From Pagrus major (Eukaryota; Chordata; Actinopteri; Spariformes; Sparidae): 64,000 nt of DNA. Shown here piece by piece: positions 1 to 13,600 of this stretch. Positions within the stretch are counted from its first letter, which is position 1, and every line of letters begins with the position of its first letter. A program made the translations under genes and the position numbers. Below the pieces are notes generated by a model. The model was given only the letters and a program-made list of their open reading frames with translations, made no database searches and was not told the origin of the DNA. The stretch spans positions 23,235,070-23,299,069 of the forward strand of contig NC_133218.1 of the NCBI RefSeq assembly GCF_040436345.1. Direction: 5' to 3'.

Positions 1-2783
1 TTCTTTATATCTTAATCTTATTCCTCTTATGTGATGTCGTCTTTTTATCGTCCTTTAATTGCTTTTATTTGTATTTAATTGCTTTTTATGTGTTTTTGTC
101 TTTTTTTATTGCCTGTATTCCTTTGATTTGTATTCATTCTTATTGACATTTTGTCATAATATGAATAATAAAATTCTCGTTAGTCTGGTCTTCTTTCTGT
201 TTGGCTTGACTGTTTAGAGTTTAGTCTGTTATATTACCTTCCTGAGTTTCGTGCTTTTGCTTTGTCTGCCAGACTGTTTTTAAAGGTGCTATAAAAATAG
301 TTTAAAAAAGTTGTTCTTGTTAAACAACCACCATTGCTAATTAAAATCTATCTGACGTGACTCAGACAGAAGTGTCTACGAAAGGGGAAGGTGTCATGAA
401 GTTTAATTTGCGTCTTGTTTAGTCACATTCGTCCACTTCCTTCCTCACTCTCTAACGTATCCTCTGATGTTTCCTAGGAAGTTATACCACAAGGCAACCA
501 AATGAAATGCGCCGTTACCTTGAGTAAAATTAGATTTTCTTGGTTTGATTAATGTTGGAAACATTTGGAATAATGTAAGTATGTAATGTAATGTAACATA
601 ATATATATAAAAGGTCGAGTAATTTCTATGCTGAATATGCTACATATTATATCTTTAATTTCAGATGAAGCATCTCGGTGCCTCAAATGTGCGTTTTGTA
701 ACTGCAACGTCCTCAGTTCACACCCAGATCCCCCTCTCCCCTCATCTCTACTGTCACTCTCAGCTGCACAAATCACATAAAGACTGAAAAATCCTGTGAA
801 ATAACAATAACAAATAATGGCTTCCAGTAATTGCAGCGTGTCACCATGGTTGACACATGATCGACACATGATGAGCTTCCTGTTTGAGAAAGACGGAAGA
901 AGCAGCAGACAATCTCTTCTTTTAAGGCCTCATGTTAGAAATACTGGCCAGCGTCTTTTTTTTTATTTATTTTTTTTAATCAGAGTTTTTCTGGTGCTAT
1001 TTTTAGCACGTAGCACATACAGTCCTTTCGTTATTTGCAGAGCATCCCTCTCCTCAGTGTGTGTGTGTGTTTAACAGCGAGGCGTCTTTCCCGAACAGTC
1101 CCTCATTTCTTCTCAGTGGCATATTGCCAGGGCTTAACTCTACACAACACCCTTCACACGTTCTGCAGTGATGAGCCTCATGGGGGGGGGGGGGGACGAC
1201 AAAGAGGCATGATGTCACTTCCAACCAATAATAATCATCCTGCATCACTGCTATCCTCCCTGTCTCCAGGTTGCCTGGCAACACCACAGCTTTCCCCCTT
1301 AAGAGCTTCTCCCCCCCGGCCCCTGGCGTTTTGTAAACCATTTGCCTTCTCTTGCCATTGTAATAGATCCAATCACAACACCAGATCCAGCACCCTTAAA
1401 TGATTTCCTTTCTTCACCTCAAAAACACACACACACACACACTCTCAAAATGGTGAACAATGACATGAATGTCACCTTTCTGAATTATTACTCTGCACGT
1501 CAAAGGACTGAATGGATTAATTTTATCTTTACTGAGCTGTTATTCGTAATAAATAAATACTAACGAGGATCAAGCTCCCAACATTTTCGGACTGAAGTGG
1601 GAATAAAGATTGATTATCAGACTCTCTCTGTCTGTGTTTTGCCTAAAGGATGAATAACAAATACGAGTCACAGCTACCAAAAGAGGGCCGCTTAGCCTCG
1701 CAGCTTAAAATGTGCAAACAAGAAGGACCTACACAGCAACTCACACACAGACAAACACACACACTTACATGTGAGTCCTGGTAGAAGGAGCTGCCTGTGG
1801 TGGGTGAGGGGGCCGACATTTACACAGGCTAGTACACTGCACACTGCATCACTTTAATGGAAACACTCAACAGGTTATGTAATCTCCTGGATAAAAGTCC
1901 CACCATGCATATCAAAAATGTGTCGTAGCCTAAAGCTGTCGTTTTTTGTTCGTCCAGACATTTTTAAATCCTCAAATTTCTGGTCAGAGTGGTTTTATGG
2001 AGATGTTACATTTCCTTCTCAGTGTACAAAATGAAACAGACCATAACAGTGAAGACTACGTTGAGTTATGTTGTTTCTATTAAGCTCTAAGGAGCAAACT
2101 CATTCAAGTAGCAACTGGGGAATGACAAGATCACCATCAGGTAAAAAAGAAAGACTTTTCTCAAGGATATTACTTTTCTAAGCTTCTCAGGGTTCAGTGA
2201 GGGAGCCAGTGTTCTCCATCAGAAGTGCTTGTCGGATGGTCGAATAGCCTCAGAAAACTCCCACACACTTTCTTAGCTGTGTGTGACCCTTTCTGAAACT
2301 TTCTGAGAACCGCCAATCCAGAGATTACTGTGCAGGTTTGTTGTGGAAATATTAAGTCAAGTCATCCTTCCACCTAACCAAAATGTATAAACAGGGAGGA
2401 AAGCCTTGAAGCTACACCAGCGTGTGTAACCAGGTCCCTAGACATTTTCTAGCCTCATGTCCTGACACTTCATAGATCCTCCAGCTCCAGGGAGACATCT
2501 CTTGAGACTCTACTAACAGGATCACATGACCTCACAATTCCCCCCAAAACAGCTGCTACAGATAATGCATGATTTTCTTCTTGTTTTCCCACATGCAGCT
2601 CTTTCGAAAACACCTACAGCGTTATTGAATTGTGTCCATCCGTCGCAGGATTTCAATGTAAGCCTGACTACTTATCTATTTGTTTTTACAATATGGTTGT
2701 ATTGTAAGCAGGATGTGGAGGTACTTGTAATCAATCCATCCTAATGGGACATCGAGTGTAACAGGAGAAGAGCAGCTACTTAC
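1..2783 (-). other. DENND5A intron 3 (partial), no exon seen
   Basis: This is the sequence after the exon 3 donor (GTAAGT at 2783-2778). The next expected coding block, which carries the conserved FPFQWQHVYVP segment of the cDENN domain, is not present in any frame, so the next exon lies beyond the left edge. The stretch contains short GT and CA runs near 1057-1071 and 1424-1442 and a G run at about 1182-1194. The longest minus-strand open frame (549-869) has no family resemblance and looks accidental. Confidence 0.7.
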
Positions 2784-5700
2784 GCTGTGAGTAGAGCAGT
2801 ATCTGCATCTCGAGCAGGGCGCAGGTGAACAGCTGCAGAACGTTCTCCACCCCCAGCAGATTAAACATCTCACCGATAGGAAAGTCAAAGAGTGGCAGCT
2901 CAGATGTGCTCGGCCTCTGGCACACCACCGGCCCGTAGACGCCTGAGAACTTGAGGGAGCGCCCGGAGGGTGGCATGGGCACCTCGAAGAGGATGTTGTA
3001 GATGTAGCTCTCCAGCGGGAGGGGCGGGGGCTGGGGGGAGGAGACAGCCTGGTGGAGCTGCTGCAGTACCTTCCTGCAGGCCTGAGGGAAGGCCATGGGT
3101 GTGATCAGGCAGATGCACTTCGACACGTACAGCGTGTCACGACTGATGTCGTACGAGTTGAACCGCTGCAGGCGGGAGATGGCGGGTGCCGCGTGGAGCA
3201 TGGGTCGAGTCTGGGAGTGTTGGTGTTGGTGTTGGTGTCGCTGGTCCTCGGGTCCCGGCGGCGAGGTGGGGGTGTGCAAGATGTCGTACTGCTCTGCATT
3301 GTGCATGTGGTAAAGAGTCTGCATGGCGCTGCAGATCTGCTTACTGGTCACCTCCTCAAAGAAGGTGAGGGCGAAGCCGTAGGTCCGAGAGCCATCCTCT
3401 CTGGTGATGATAAAGGAGTGAAACTGAGGCTCCCGAGAGTCGACCTGCGTCCTGAACGCCAGACCTTTTGGCATACAGAGCTGTGAGAGGACAGACGGAC
3501 AAAGTATGAAAGGGTTGAGAAAGATATTAGAATAAATCAGAACCTATTTCAGTGTTGAAAAGGGAAGTTGTTAAGCAGTTGAATGAGCGCATATTGCAAA
3601 ATTCAGTTGGTGAAATGTATTTAGGGCCAACTTTTTTTCCTTAAAAATATACTCAAACCAATGAATCAATTATCAAAATAGCTGGAGATTAATTTAATAG
3701 TTGACAATTAATAAATCAGTCAATTGATTGCTGCAGCTCTAGCCTAGTGCGAGCCTAGCATAAAGTCTGGTCCAGTCCAAAAGTTCAAAATGCCAGCACC
3801 TCTGACCTGATGTACTGTGTTTGTTTAACAACACAGTTATGCAAAAGTGACAATTTGAAGTTTTAGAGGGAGTTACGCAATTACTACACAGACACGGCTG
3901 GCTCTTTTACAAATTACTGTCCAACAAACAATACATAATGTGAGATGCTCTTAGGCGTATTAGGTGACAGAGCCAGGCTAGGTGTTTTCCCATGTTTCCA
4001 GTCTCTATGCTAAGCTAATCGCCTCCTGCAAGTGTTAAACACTTCCTTTGATGATCCGAAGCAAACAAACAAAATTATTTACTGATATTTTTTTTTCCTA
4101 CGTGTTCGTATTGCAAACACCAACTTAATGTGACTTTGATACATTTTCTGTATGAGATAAAGGAAAGATACTCATATTAATCATATTAATTTGTTATATT
4201 AATGTCAACACTGTCATACCATACTATTATTCTTAAAGTACAAAGTGAGTGTTATGACTGTATCGAGATCGTACCATGCCAACTGCATCCTGGTCGAATG
4301 GATTCCACTCGACATTTTCTGGAAAGTGTGCTAGAACTTTGGATTTAAAGGTTCTCCGCAATGGACTCTGCTCAAAATTCTCACCTGGAAGTGAAACAAA
4401 CAGAGAGAGGAGCAAAAACAAAGAAGATGGGAAGCCGTTAGCACATGTTTCCAGATGTTAGATGGAGGAGCAGAAGAACAGTCTGATTGGAAGCAGGTTT
4501 AAAGTGCCAGGCGCAACTGGAGGAAAGAGCTAGTCAGCATGTTTGTCTTGAGAGGAAGATTGTATCGCATCATATAAAGCTGTCATCTGCATCCTGCTTG
4601 AGAAAGTAAACATAATAAAATATTCAAACAGGCAGCATCTAATACTACAAAATTGATAATTTATCAGACAGGAAAACAAATCTGATTTAAGGATCTTAAT
4701 GCTTCCTGACAGCTTTAATGGCAATACAAAGAAACACACAAAATAATCAACCATAGAAAGCACAAATTGAGCTGATTTGAACCCAGAGTAAAGCAGAAGT
4801 GATGCACACACCAAGGCAGTACTGAAAAGTCATTCAGAGTGTCGGGGGGAGAGTAAACATTGACCAAGCAATGCCAGCACAGGCAGCACTGGATTCTTGT
4901 GTGTGTGTGTGAGAGAAAAACAGAAGCAGTGATTGTCAAACATCAGCTCGTTGTTCAGCTGCTGATCAAGGATGTGAGGGAGAGGGAGGATGGGGGAAGA
5001 CAAATTAGGAGGAGGGTGCGCAAAAACAGAAAGGGCAAGTCCCCACACCTGTGCAGAAAATAACTGTGAAAACTCAGAATTTAAAGAAACAAAAGAGGGC
5101 TGCTGAGAAAAACAAAGGTGTGCCAGGTTAAGGGTTGAAGGGTTGAAGCTGAGCTCAGGTTAAGAGGGGGAGGAGTGTGTGTGGTGGGAGGGTTACCTTC
5201 ATTTGCCAAATTTCCTCTGGCCCCATCTCTGAATTTAGTAGCTTGTATATACTGGCATAAAGCTACACAACAAATAAAACAAAAATATAATTAAAAGCCT
5301 GCTTCTGGATGGGTAGCGCATCACTTCTCAGTTTTGTGCAAACACATCCCGACAGCTGTGCTGTCAAAGCTCTGTTCTGAGAACAAGCTGCACACAGACG
5401 CAGGACATTATCGTGTCAGGTGGGTATGCTAATTCAAGGCAGCTGGCAGGGTTATGATACAAGGATACAGCGTTTTATGTGTGTCATGGTTTCCTCTTCG
5501 TCTACAGATCATGCAAATCCATATATGGATTATATTCTCACCACAAAGAACCCACAGCCATGCTAGAGCTCAGTGGTGCTTGGAGCCAAATGCTAATGTC
5601 AGCATGCTAAAATGCTCCCAATGTTTGCCATGTTCACCATCTTCTTTTAGCGTGATAGCATGCTAACATTTGCTAATTAGCACTAAACACAAAGAGCAAC

Positions 5701-7630
5701 TGAGGCTGATGGCAATGTCATGAGCTCTGCAGGTGTGATGTATTGGACAAGCAGACATTTTGACCTGTTGATGAAAAGATAAGGGATCACCAAAGTTATT
5801 ATAAATCATCACCCAGAAACCATGAATGCCTGTACAGAATATCATCAGGGTTTGTACATTTTTTTAAGAGTGGAATTCAAGCATTTTCAAGGTACTTAAA
5901 CCAATAATTCTTCGTCTGGTGTGAGACGCCAGGAACAAATATATGACGACAGGATCATTTCATTTCAAATATTAAAAATTATTACAATTATTAAAAAGAG
6001 TGATTTTGTAAATCACACCTGATCAAGCATTTAGTATATCTGAATTCAAACATATTCTTTACCTTACAATTCAAAGGTACTGATAAAGAGACTGGATTGT
6101 TTAGGCTACAAGCAAGAGCACAAACTTCTTGCTATATTTTTCTTATTTATCATCATAACTGTTGCCATTTAAAGGACAAGACTGCCAATATTTCGAATCT
6201 CTCTTTTGGTGATTAAATCCAATATAAAGACCAAAACCAAAAATGAATTGGTCCTAATAATAAGCCTGTGTAGCCAAAGCCTGATGTAGCGTATTTCTCT
6301 GTGCCACAGAGCTCCATTATTGTCCAATAATATTTAAAAACACATTAAAGAGTCACACTGGGGGACAAGTTTCTTTATAACGATGAACATGGAAACTGCA
6401 GTTTATTTTGAGTCGATCCCACCAGCACTGCCCTGCTGCCATAAATAATCACTAAAGCACCAAATGTTAATTCTCAGTTAAAAATAGTCCCAAACAAATA
6501 CACTTTTTACTCCCATCAGAGTAATGGTTGCTGAAAACTACAGTGTCCAGCTGTTTGAGGAAATTACTGAGCCGTTTTAAAAAAACACAAAATGTTTAGA
6601 GATGTATTTTTTGCGTGTCAGACGAAGAATTTGGAAATCATTGGGAAACCAACACATTCTAAGTGTTGATCTTTTTATGGGATCTGTTAAAGAAAAATAC
6701 AGTTTTGTTCCTCTCACGCTTCATGATTTACCAGGTGATGCATATGGCCTAAGTATTTTACAGACATGATGTGACATTTTAATATATTTCAACATTTTCC
6801 CCTTTTAGTCTCAAGCTTGAAAAACATCTCTCAGTGTGGCACATTAGTCTAATGTGTCTCCATCAGTAGACAGTCATGGGGCCGACTGAGTGAAAGGCTG
6901 CTCTTGTACTGCAGACTGACTGGCCCTGGGGCTGAGCTAGATTATCTAACATTTTACATAAAAGCAGCCAGGCGGTTCTTTTTGCTGTCCTCTTCATGCA
7001 TGACATTTGCCAAGCACCAATGAAACAGTCCTGCTGGAAGAAAAACAAAATTCATGCAGCACGTCAAAGCCAAATGTGAGCTGTGTGACACATGCCATTG
7101 GGTCTTTTCTACACGTTTACAGCACGTCAGCTTTAAATGAAATCTGCTCCCAGGCCTGTGAGATGTCAAATAAGGACTTTCCTTTCTGGACATCCTTATA
7201 TACATCATGCACCTTACTGCCACAATCGCTGCTGTACCTTCATCAATCGATCAGTACACTCTGATCACTTTTATTGCTGTTTTTATACTTTTTGCTTTAT
7301 TTTTCACCCTTGTTGCCTTTACATTCTGTAATTATATTTGTGTCTCATACATGTATAGATAGTATATACACTTGCACCTTAGCCCTGCTGTCCCATATCT
7401 TTTTATACTTCTGTATACTTGTTTTTTATTCATTTATTATTCTTATATACATTTTTTTTTACTAATTACTATTTACCATTTCTATAGTAGAGTCTCTCAG
7501 CAAAATAATTTCACATGAGTGTACTTGTACAACCAGAATGACAATAAACTCTCAAATCTTGGACACTTTTGTGGACTATGTAGTTTATGAATTCTCATTT
7601 CACTTATAATATGACTCAGTGGACACACAC

Positions 7631-7681
<51 letters not shown>

Positions 7682-10600
7682 CAAGAAATGATGACTCTCC
7701 AAACTCTCCTCCCTGCTGATTACATTAATTCTCTCTGTTGCATCTGTTTGAATATTCATGTTTGATCTTGGGGAGCAACAAAACCAGCTCATATTAGACT
7801 CATTCATAGCACGGTGAAATGAATCCTGGCAAGGGAATAAAAGTCTTATGGATTAAGGGGTTTAATCTGTTGGTTACTTTCATATTCAAACCGTCCCGCA
7901 GGGCAGAAAGTAGGCCAGGAACGCACCTCGGACTACACAAACATCAGCAAACAAAGATAGGGCAGACAGTGAGATTGTTATGATTAGTAGGGAAGGTAAA
8001 AAAATATTCCTTATCATTTCTGACATCTTTATCCCACTATGATGAATCTAGAATCAATGTTTTATCCCCTTATTTAAGCCACGTAATTGTTTGTTTTTTA
8101 CTTGTTCAAAGCAGATATAAAATGCTGAAATAACAAACTTGAAAGTGAAAACAGACATGGAGCATGACGACGAAGCTGTTTCTAAATTCAGTCACGACAA
8201 AGTCAATTGCTGCAATAATACAACAAAAATCTGGGAGCATCTGGCTGTGGAGCAGGTTTGAGGCTACATGTCACTTCACTCAACTAACAGCGTCACTTTA
8301 TGTTCTTTTAAAGTAATCTGTATCATGGCGAATGGTACTGTTTAATGTGCATAAATCACCCCCACAGTCTGCACACGGCAGGCCTCTACACTATCACAGG
8401 GTTTTTTTTATTGTGAGAATCCTAAAGGTAATTATCACAGCATACACAGGCAGCACATTACAAGAAACTTGAGCAAGTGAGTGAGTAGAAAATGTGCTTG
8501 TCATGACATGCAAGATAAGGAAAGTATAACTCAGTGTTCTCCAAAGCCTAAATCAATACAAATTGGTGAAAGGCTTCCGTTCTGGTGTCACAGATGACTA
8601 CATGGAAGCTAAAGTTTTTCATTTTCTTTTCTATCATCGATTACATGGACACCAATTATCAGAGATCAAGGATTATACTATGTGTGGTGTACAGAGAAGC
8701 ATTTTAACAATAATATTACTTAAAATTAAAAGGAAAATGGAAGACTAAAAGAGAAAACGTCAAATGATGTTTTGACAATCTTCAATCAAGTGTACTACTC
8801 ATTTTGGGGCTTTTTTGTGTATTTATCAGAAACAGCAGACAGATGACAGGAAACAAGGGAGGGAGTGCAGTAAGGGTTCATGCCAGGACATGAACCAAGC
8901 CCCAAAACCAGGCCACCATTAAATGTTAAAGAGGAAACTAAAACATGGAATTGGATATTGAAACGACAAATGGATATTGTAAAACGGCAACAAGAATATG
9001 TAAAGAGAAGAAGAAACAGAAAAATGTCAAGTCAGTGCTCAAATAAAAGCCTAATTGCTTTGAACTTAAATTGAAACATCTAGAACAAAAAGGAAAAGGT
9101 GATGGAAGAAGAAAACAAAAGCATACAGCAGAACATTTCCTTTTTAATTCTAATTCTGGTAAAATATCCCTCCAGAGTGGTGCTATCACTGTGCAAACAT
9201 CTTTGCTTATACTATTCTCCAGGAGAAACAAATTAAATATACCTTTATTTTGAAGAATTATACTAGGAATGTACCTATTCCTTGTTTTTCACAGGATGAC
9301 CTGGTTTGTGGCTCCTGTGCATAGACCACACAGGTGTTCCTTTCACCTGCTAATTAGTGCTAATTACAAGCTAACCGCCTCACTCTGGGAATACACTCAG
9401 GGAATATGCTCATTGACGTGAACACCAACAAACATTTTTCTTGATTTGTCAGATGTTCCTACAAATGGACCGTGTTGCCACGAGCGTGTGGACCGGTAGC
9501 AGTGGGAGTAGAACGTCACAGAGCTCTGGCTCCTCGCTGTTTCTGCCTGTAAGCCAGGGACCACCTACAGCTCTGCACCCCTCCTGTGCTCATACACCCT
9601 CACACCTACTGTACTGTAGTGTGGCCGACTAGGCAAAGAAACTTAAAGGAGGTTCCTCTCAGACTAGGAAGCTGTATTCAGACACGACTCGACTTGACTG
9701 CTCGCTACAGAGTGTGGTGAGGACACTGCTAACACTTCAAAATAGCTCAGCAGAGAAAACATCAACACTTTTTCACCCAGAGGTCCCGGCGCTGACAGCG
9801 CATGATAGCTCACTCTCAGCTTAGCTCACAGCCTTCACAGCTTATACTCCCAACAGAGACAATACGGGGGGTTTATTTTCAATAAAAGAATACATTTTCA
9901 CAAATACTTTCTTCGACTTTCTTTTTTTTTCACTTGCTACAGTGTGGGAAAGGTTTCTAAACCGGCACTTTAGTTTATTGAAAGCTGGCAAACTACCATC
10001 GGTCTTTTCTCATCAGCATCAGTGGGAAACACCACTCACAGGCTAGCTGCCAAAAACTACCATCATTCTGTTTCTTGGGAAGCTTTAGGAGAAAAAAGTG
10101 GTTAAGTAACTGTCAAAGAAAAATGTCAATACATCAAGGAATTTGATGAATTGCACTGGACCTATAGTAGTCTCCAGAGCTGCAGCGATAAGTCGAATGA
10201 AAGAAAATTAGTTGCCAACTATTTTAATCTTCATTCGTCATTTTTCAAGCAAAAATAGGAAACGTTGGCTGATTTCGGCTTTCTAAACATAATTGCTGCT
10301 TATCTTTGTCATTTATGATAGTCCAAAAGCCAAAGACTCTCCATTTACTGTTTGGTTGGACAAAAGAAGCAATTTGAAGATGTCACTTTGGGCTCTGGGA
10401 AATTGTGTTGGGCATTTTTCACTTTTTTGTTGTTGTTGACATTTTCAGAGACTAAATGTGAAAAATAATTGGTAGATTAGTCTAAAAAGTCTAAAGTCTA
10501 AAGAAAATAACTGTTTCTCCTTTCTTCAGAATTACAAATCTAGGAAATGATGCTCTTGCCATCAAAAACCTATCTGACAACATAATGGAAGAAGGACAAG

Positions 10601-13600
10601 TTCAATAGCACTTCTTTCAGAGCAGGCCAGTATTTTTACCCTGTACCTTCCACAAAATCAGTACATCCATCTAACTACATTTATCCTGTGGATCTGCTCC
10701 AATTAGCCTTGAAGCAAATTAACACCTGTTCCAATCAGTGTAGCGGCACTCTCTTTTCAGTGTAGCGAAATGTCTGTAAAGCCTGACAACCTGATAATGT
10801 TACGTATATTCTACGAATAAAAACTGATTTTCTTTTTGATAAGTTTACCTACTGCTGTTTGTTGCTGCACCCCCAACAAGCAAACATTTTCACAGCTGAC
10901 GTCTGAACTTGTCACATGACGACGAGCACAGGTGTTACCATTAACGTAATTATGGCTCTGTTACGTTGAGTGTCTCAGTAAATCATGCACATGCTTGAAA
11001 GGCTCCAGGGCCGAGGAACTGGCTCATCCATATGTAATGGAGGCATTATTACAGTGAGTAATTGCACCTGTGTGTTTTCCCTACTTTGACGATCACACAT
11101 CTGCTGTGAAAAAGGTTGTATACTTATAAAGCCTTGAGACAAATTAATATTTTCTGATGCTGTTTAAAGTTTGTTTATGTTGTCCATAATGTCTATAGGC
11201 ACAGCAGTAAAAGTAAATACTTTATAATTGCTTTTACTGCCGGATCATCATGAAATGAAGCCAGTGAGAGTTACAAACACCAGCCAGTTCAATATCTAGC
11301 TCCTATCTGCAGCTAAATGGAAGATGAAGGGCTCTTTAAATTATACTCTGCTTTGACGTCACATGAAAGCCTGAAAATTGAGCTTACAAAACATCTGTTA
11401 GCAGCACCGGGATAGGACTGCACAGAAACTCGACCTGCGGAAAATACACAGCGTTTTAGACAAGAATGTGCATGTTTAATTACTCTGCCATGAAGGGAAG
11501 GAATGCAAACCTTCACCATTCAGGAGCACATCTACGCTCTTAGCCTAAGCCTTATCCAAACAGGGAACAATACTTTATCCAGGGGAAGACTCATTATGCC
11601 CCAGGGGGAAAAAATGAAAATTACCATCTTATTCAGGGAAATGTGATTCAGGAGGTTTCTGCAAAGCAAACTCAACCCTGAATACAGACGATATCAAATA
11701 AAAACCCTGGATGAATACAACAACGCAACATGAAGCAGATAAACGATCATGTTTCCGTGAAAAGACACACGTTCTAGTTTTTCACGTTCCAGTTTTTTCA
11801 GGGCCAATATAGCGATTATTAGTAATCAAGCAGAACGATAGCTGATATTTGAAACCGACATTCATTTGTGTGATAGCATGTTAGCATGCTATCACGCTAA
11901 GCTCTTAGACTAACAAGTGATAGCATGTTACTAAACACAATTTACTCAAGAACTGTCATCATAAGAAAAATGGTGCATAGAAGTTTTATATTAACATCTG
12001 AATATATTAGCTAATAAGTGGTTATCTACTCAAATGAAGATGAATGTGCAAATATAACCTATTGTGGGGGCTTGTGTAATGTGAAAAGAAACCAAATCAG
12101 ACAAGTAAAAGCCGACCACAAGCAAATATCATGATCATCATCATTGGCTGTCCCTAGTATGTATTCCCTTTCCAAATTTTCCTTTTAATGTAAATCTAAT
12201 CTAAATCTAAATGTTACTTAACAGTGGAACACAGGACTCTCCCCAATAATGTCACAATCCTATAGATTTATATTATGACCATCAATTACTTTTATATTAC
12301 CCAGAATATAAAAGCTAATTGATTCAAGCTGATCTCTAGTGTCCACCTACCATTAGCGGTAAATCTAACCGAATTATGAGCTCTGTAATTGGATGTTTCT
12401 TCTAGAAATGCACCTCAGCAGTCATAGTTCATTTTTTAAACTTAGAAGTTTTTATGTCAATGGGGTTCTACCTGTGACCCTTTGATAAAAGAACCAGCTA
12501 CTTTCAATCTCAGTTGTTCTTCTTTCTTACTGATGATGTAACTGGGAGAGGTTTTAGCTGCTAACTGTGAGTCAGCTATCATTGTCTATTGGAGTAATCA
12601 ATGAGGCACTGTAATTGTGGCTCTATGACGAATTGATTAAAAGAAAATAATGTTTGATAAAAAAACTAATCCTTACTTACAGCCTTGTGAGCCAGTATTT
12701 TCTCCTATCTTACTTATGGTCAGGTTCAGACTTTGCAAAAATGTTATGATAAAGATCAAGATAAACTGCACCTTCGAAGCCCTGTGAAGTCTGTAATTAG
12801 TCTTCAAACGGCCTCCAAAATCCCCCTGACACATTTTCAAGTAGATTTTTTAAAAACACGGAGAGGAGACCTTTAACAGTTCCATAAATACCGAGTGAAG
12901 TGAATGAAAATATGAAAGCCCACATTATGCATTTAAAGCCAGCTTTCATGTTGAGCCATTCATCCTCATTTGTTTGCTGAGTAGGATTGGGGGAGAGAGG
13001 CTGCCTGGGAAATTCAAAAGGATATTTAGCATTTGAATAAGTGGAGCCTGTGTGCGAGTGTACTTATGTCCCTCAGCTGCCTGTGTTTCCAGTGTCGCCT
13101 GCAAGGCTGCAGGGTCATACATATGCTAATCAGGTCCTCTCTGTGCTGCCAAACACTGCGCTTTAAGAAAGTTTTGGTGGTTTCTTTGTGCTTCACTGTA
13201 CATAAATCACCGTTGGATCACATGAAAATTGAGGAACATATTGTACTTTAGCTCTGTTAAACCACCAGAGAGTTCGACTCGCCTCATTTTATTCATCCAT
13301 TAATAGTCAACAGTTGTGCCAGCAAAGTTTGACGCAGATGACTTTAATTGATTTTAAATGTTTAAATCATTGAGCGTATAATTACTGAATAATGTTCAGT
13401 CATCTGCTCAGTTATTACGGTAATTACTAAGGGAGTTAGGCTCCGAAGTTCCCATCCTCAGTATCTATTGTTTATGCTGTATAAGATAAGGCTGAAATGT
13501 CGCTTCACTGTTTCATGACATGTTTTGTTTATGTCGCCCAAAACTGTTCTTCAATTACAGCTGAATAAAAGCATTTGTTTAGAAAAAAGTAGTTCAAGCT

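Noticed and set aside
817-1403. Overlapping small open frames in the left 1.5 kb
   Set aside because: They cover low-complexity GT, CA and G runs, have no family resemblance, and lie in an intron of DENND5A.
3052-3486. 144-aa plus-strand open frame opposite DENND5A exon 3
   Set aside because: It is the antisense shadow of a highly conserved coding exon with GC-rich third positions. Its product is low-complexity and resembles no family.
7623-7679. CA tract considered as part of a CRISPR-like or structured repeat array
   Set aside because: It is a plain dinucleotide microsatellite without spacers, in a vertebrate genome.
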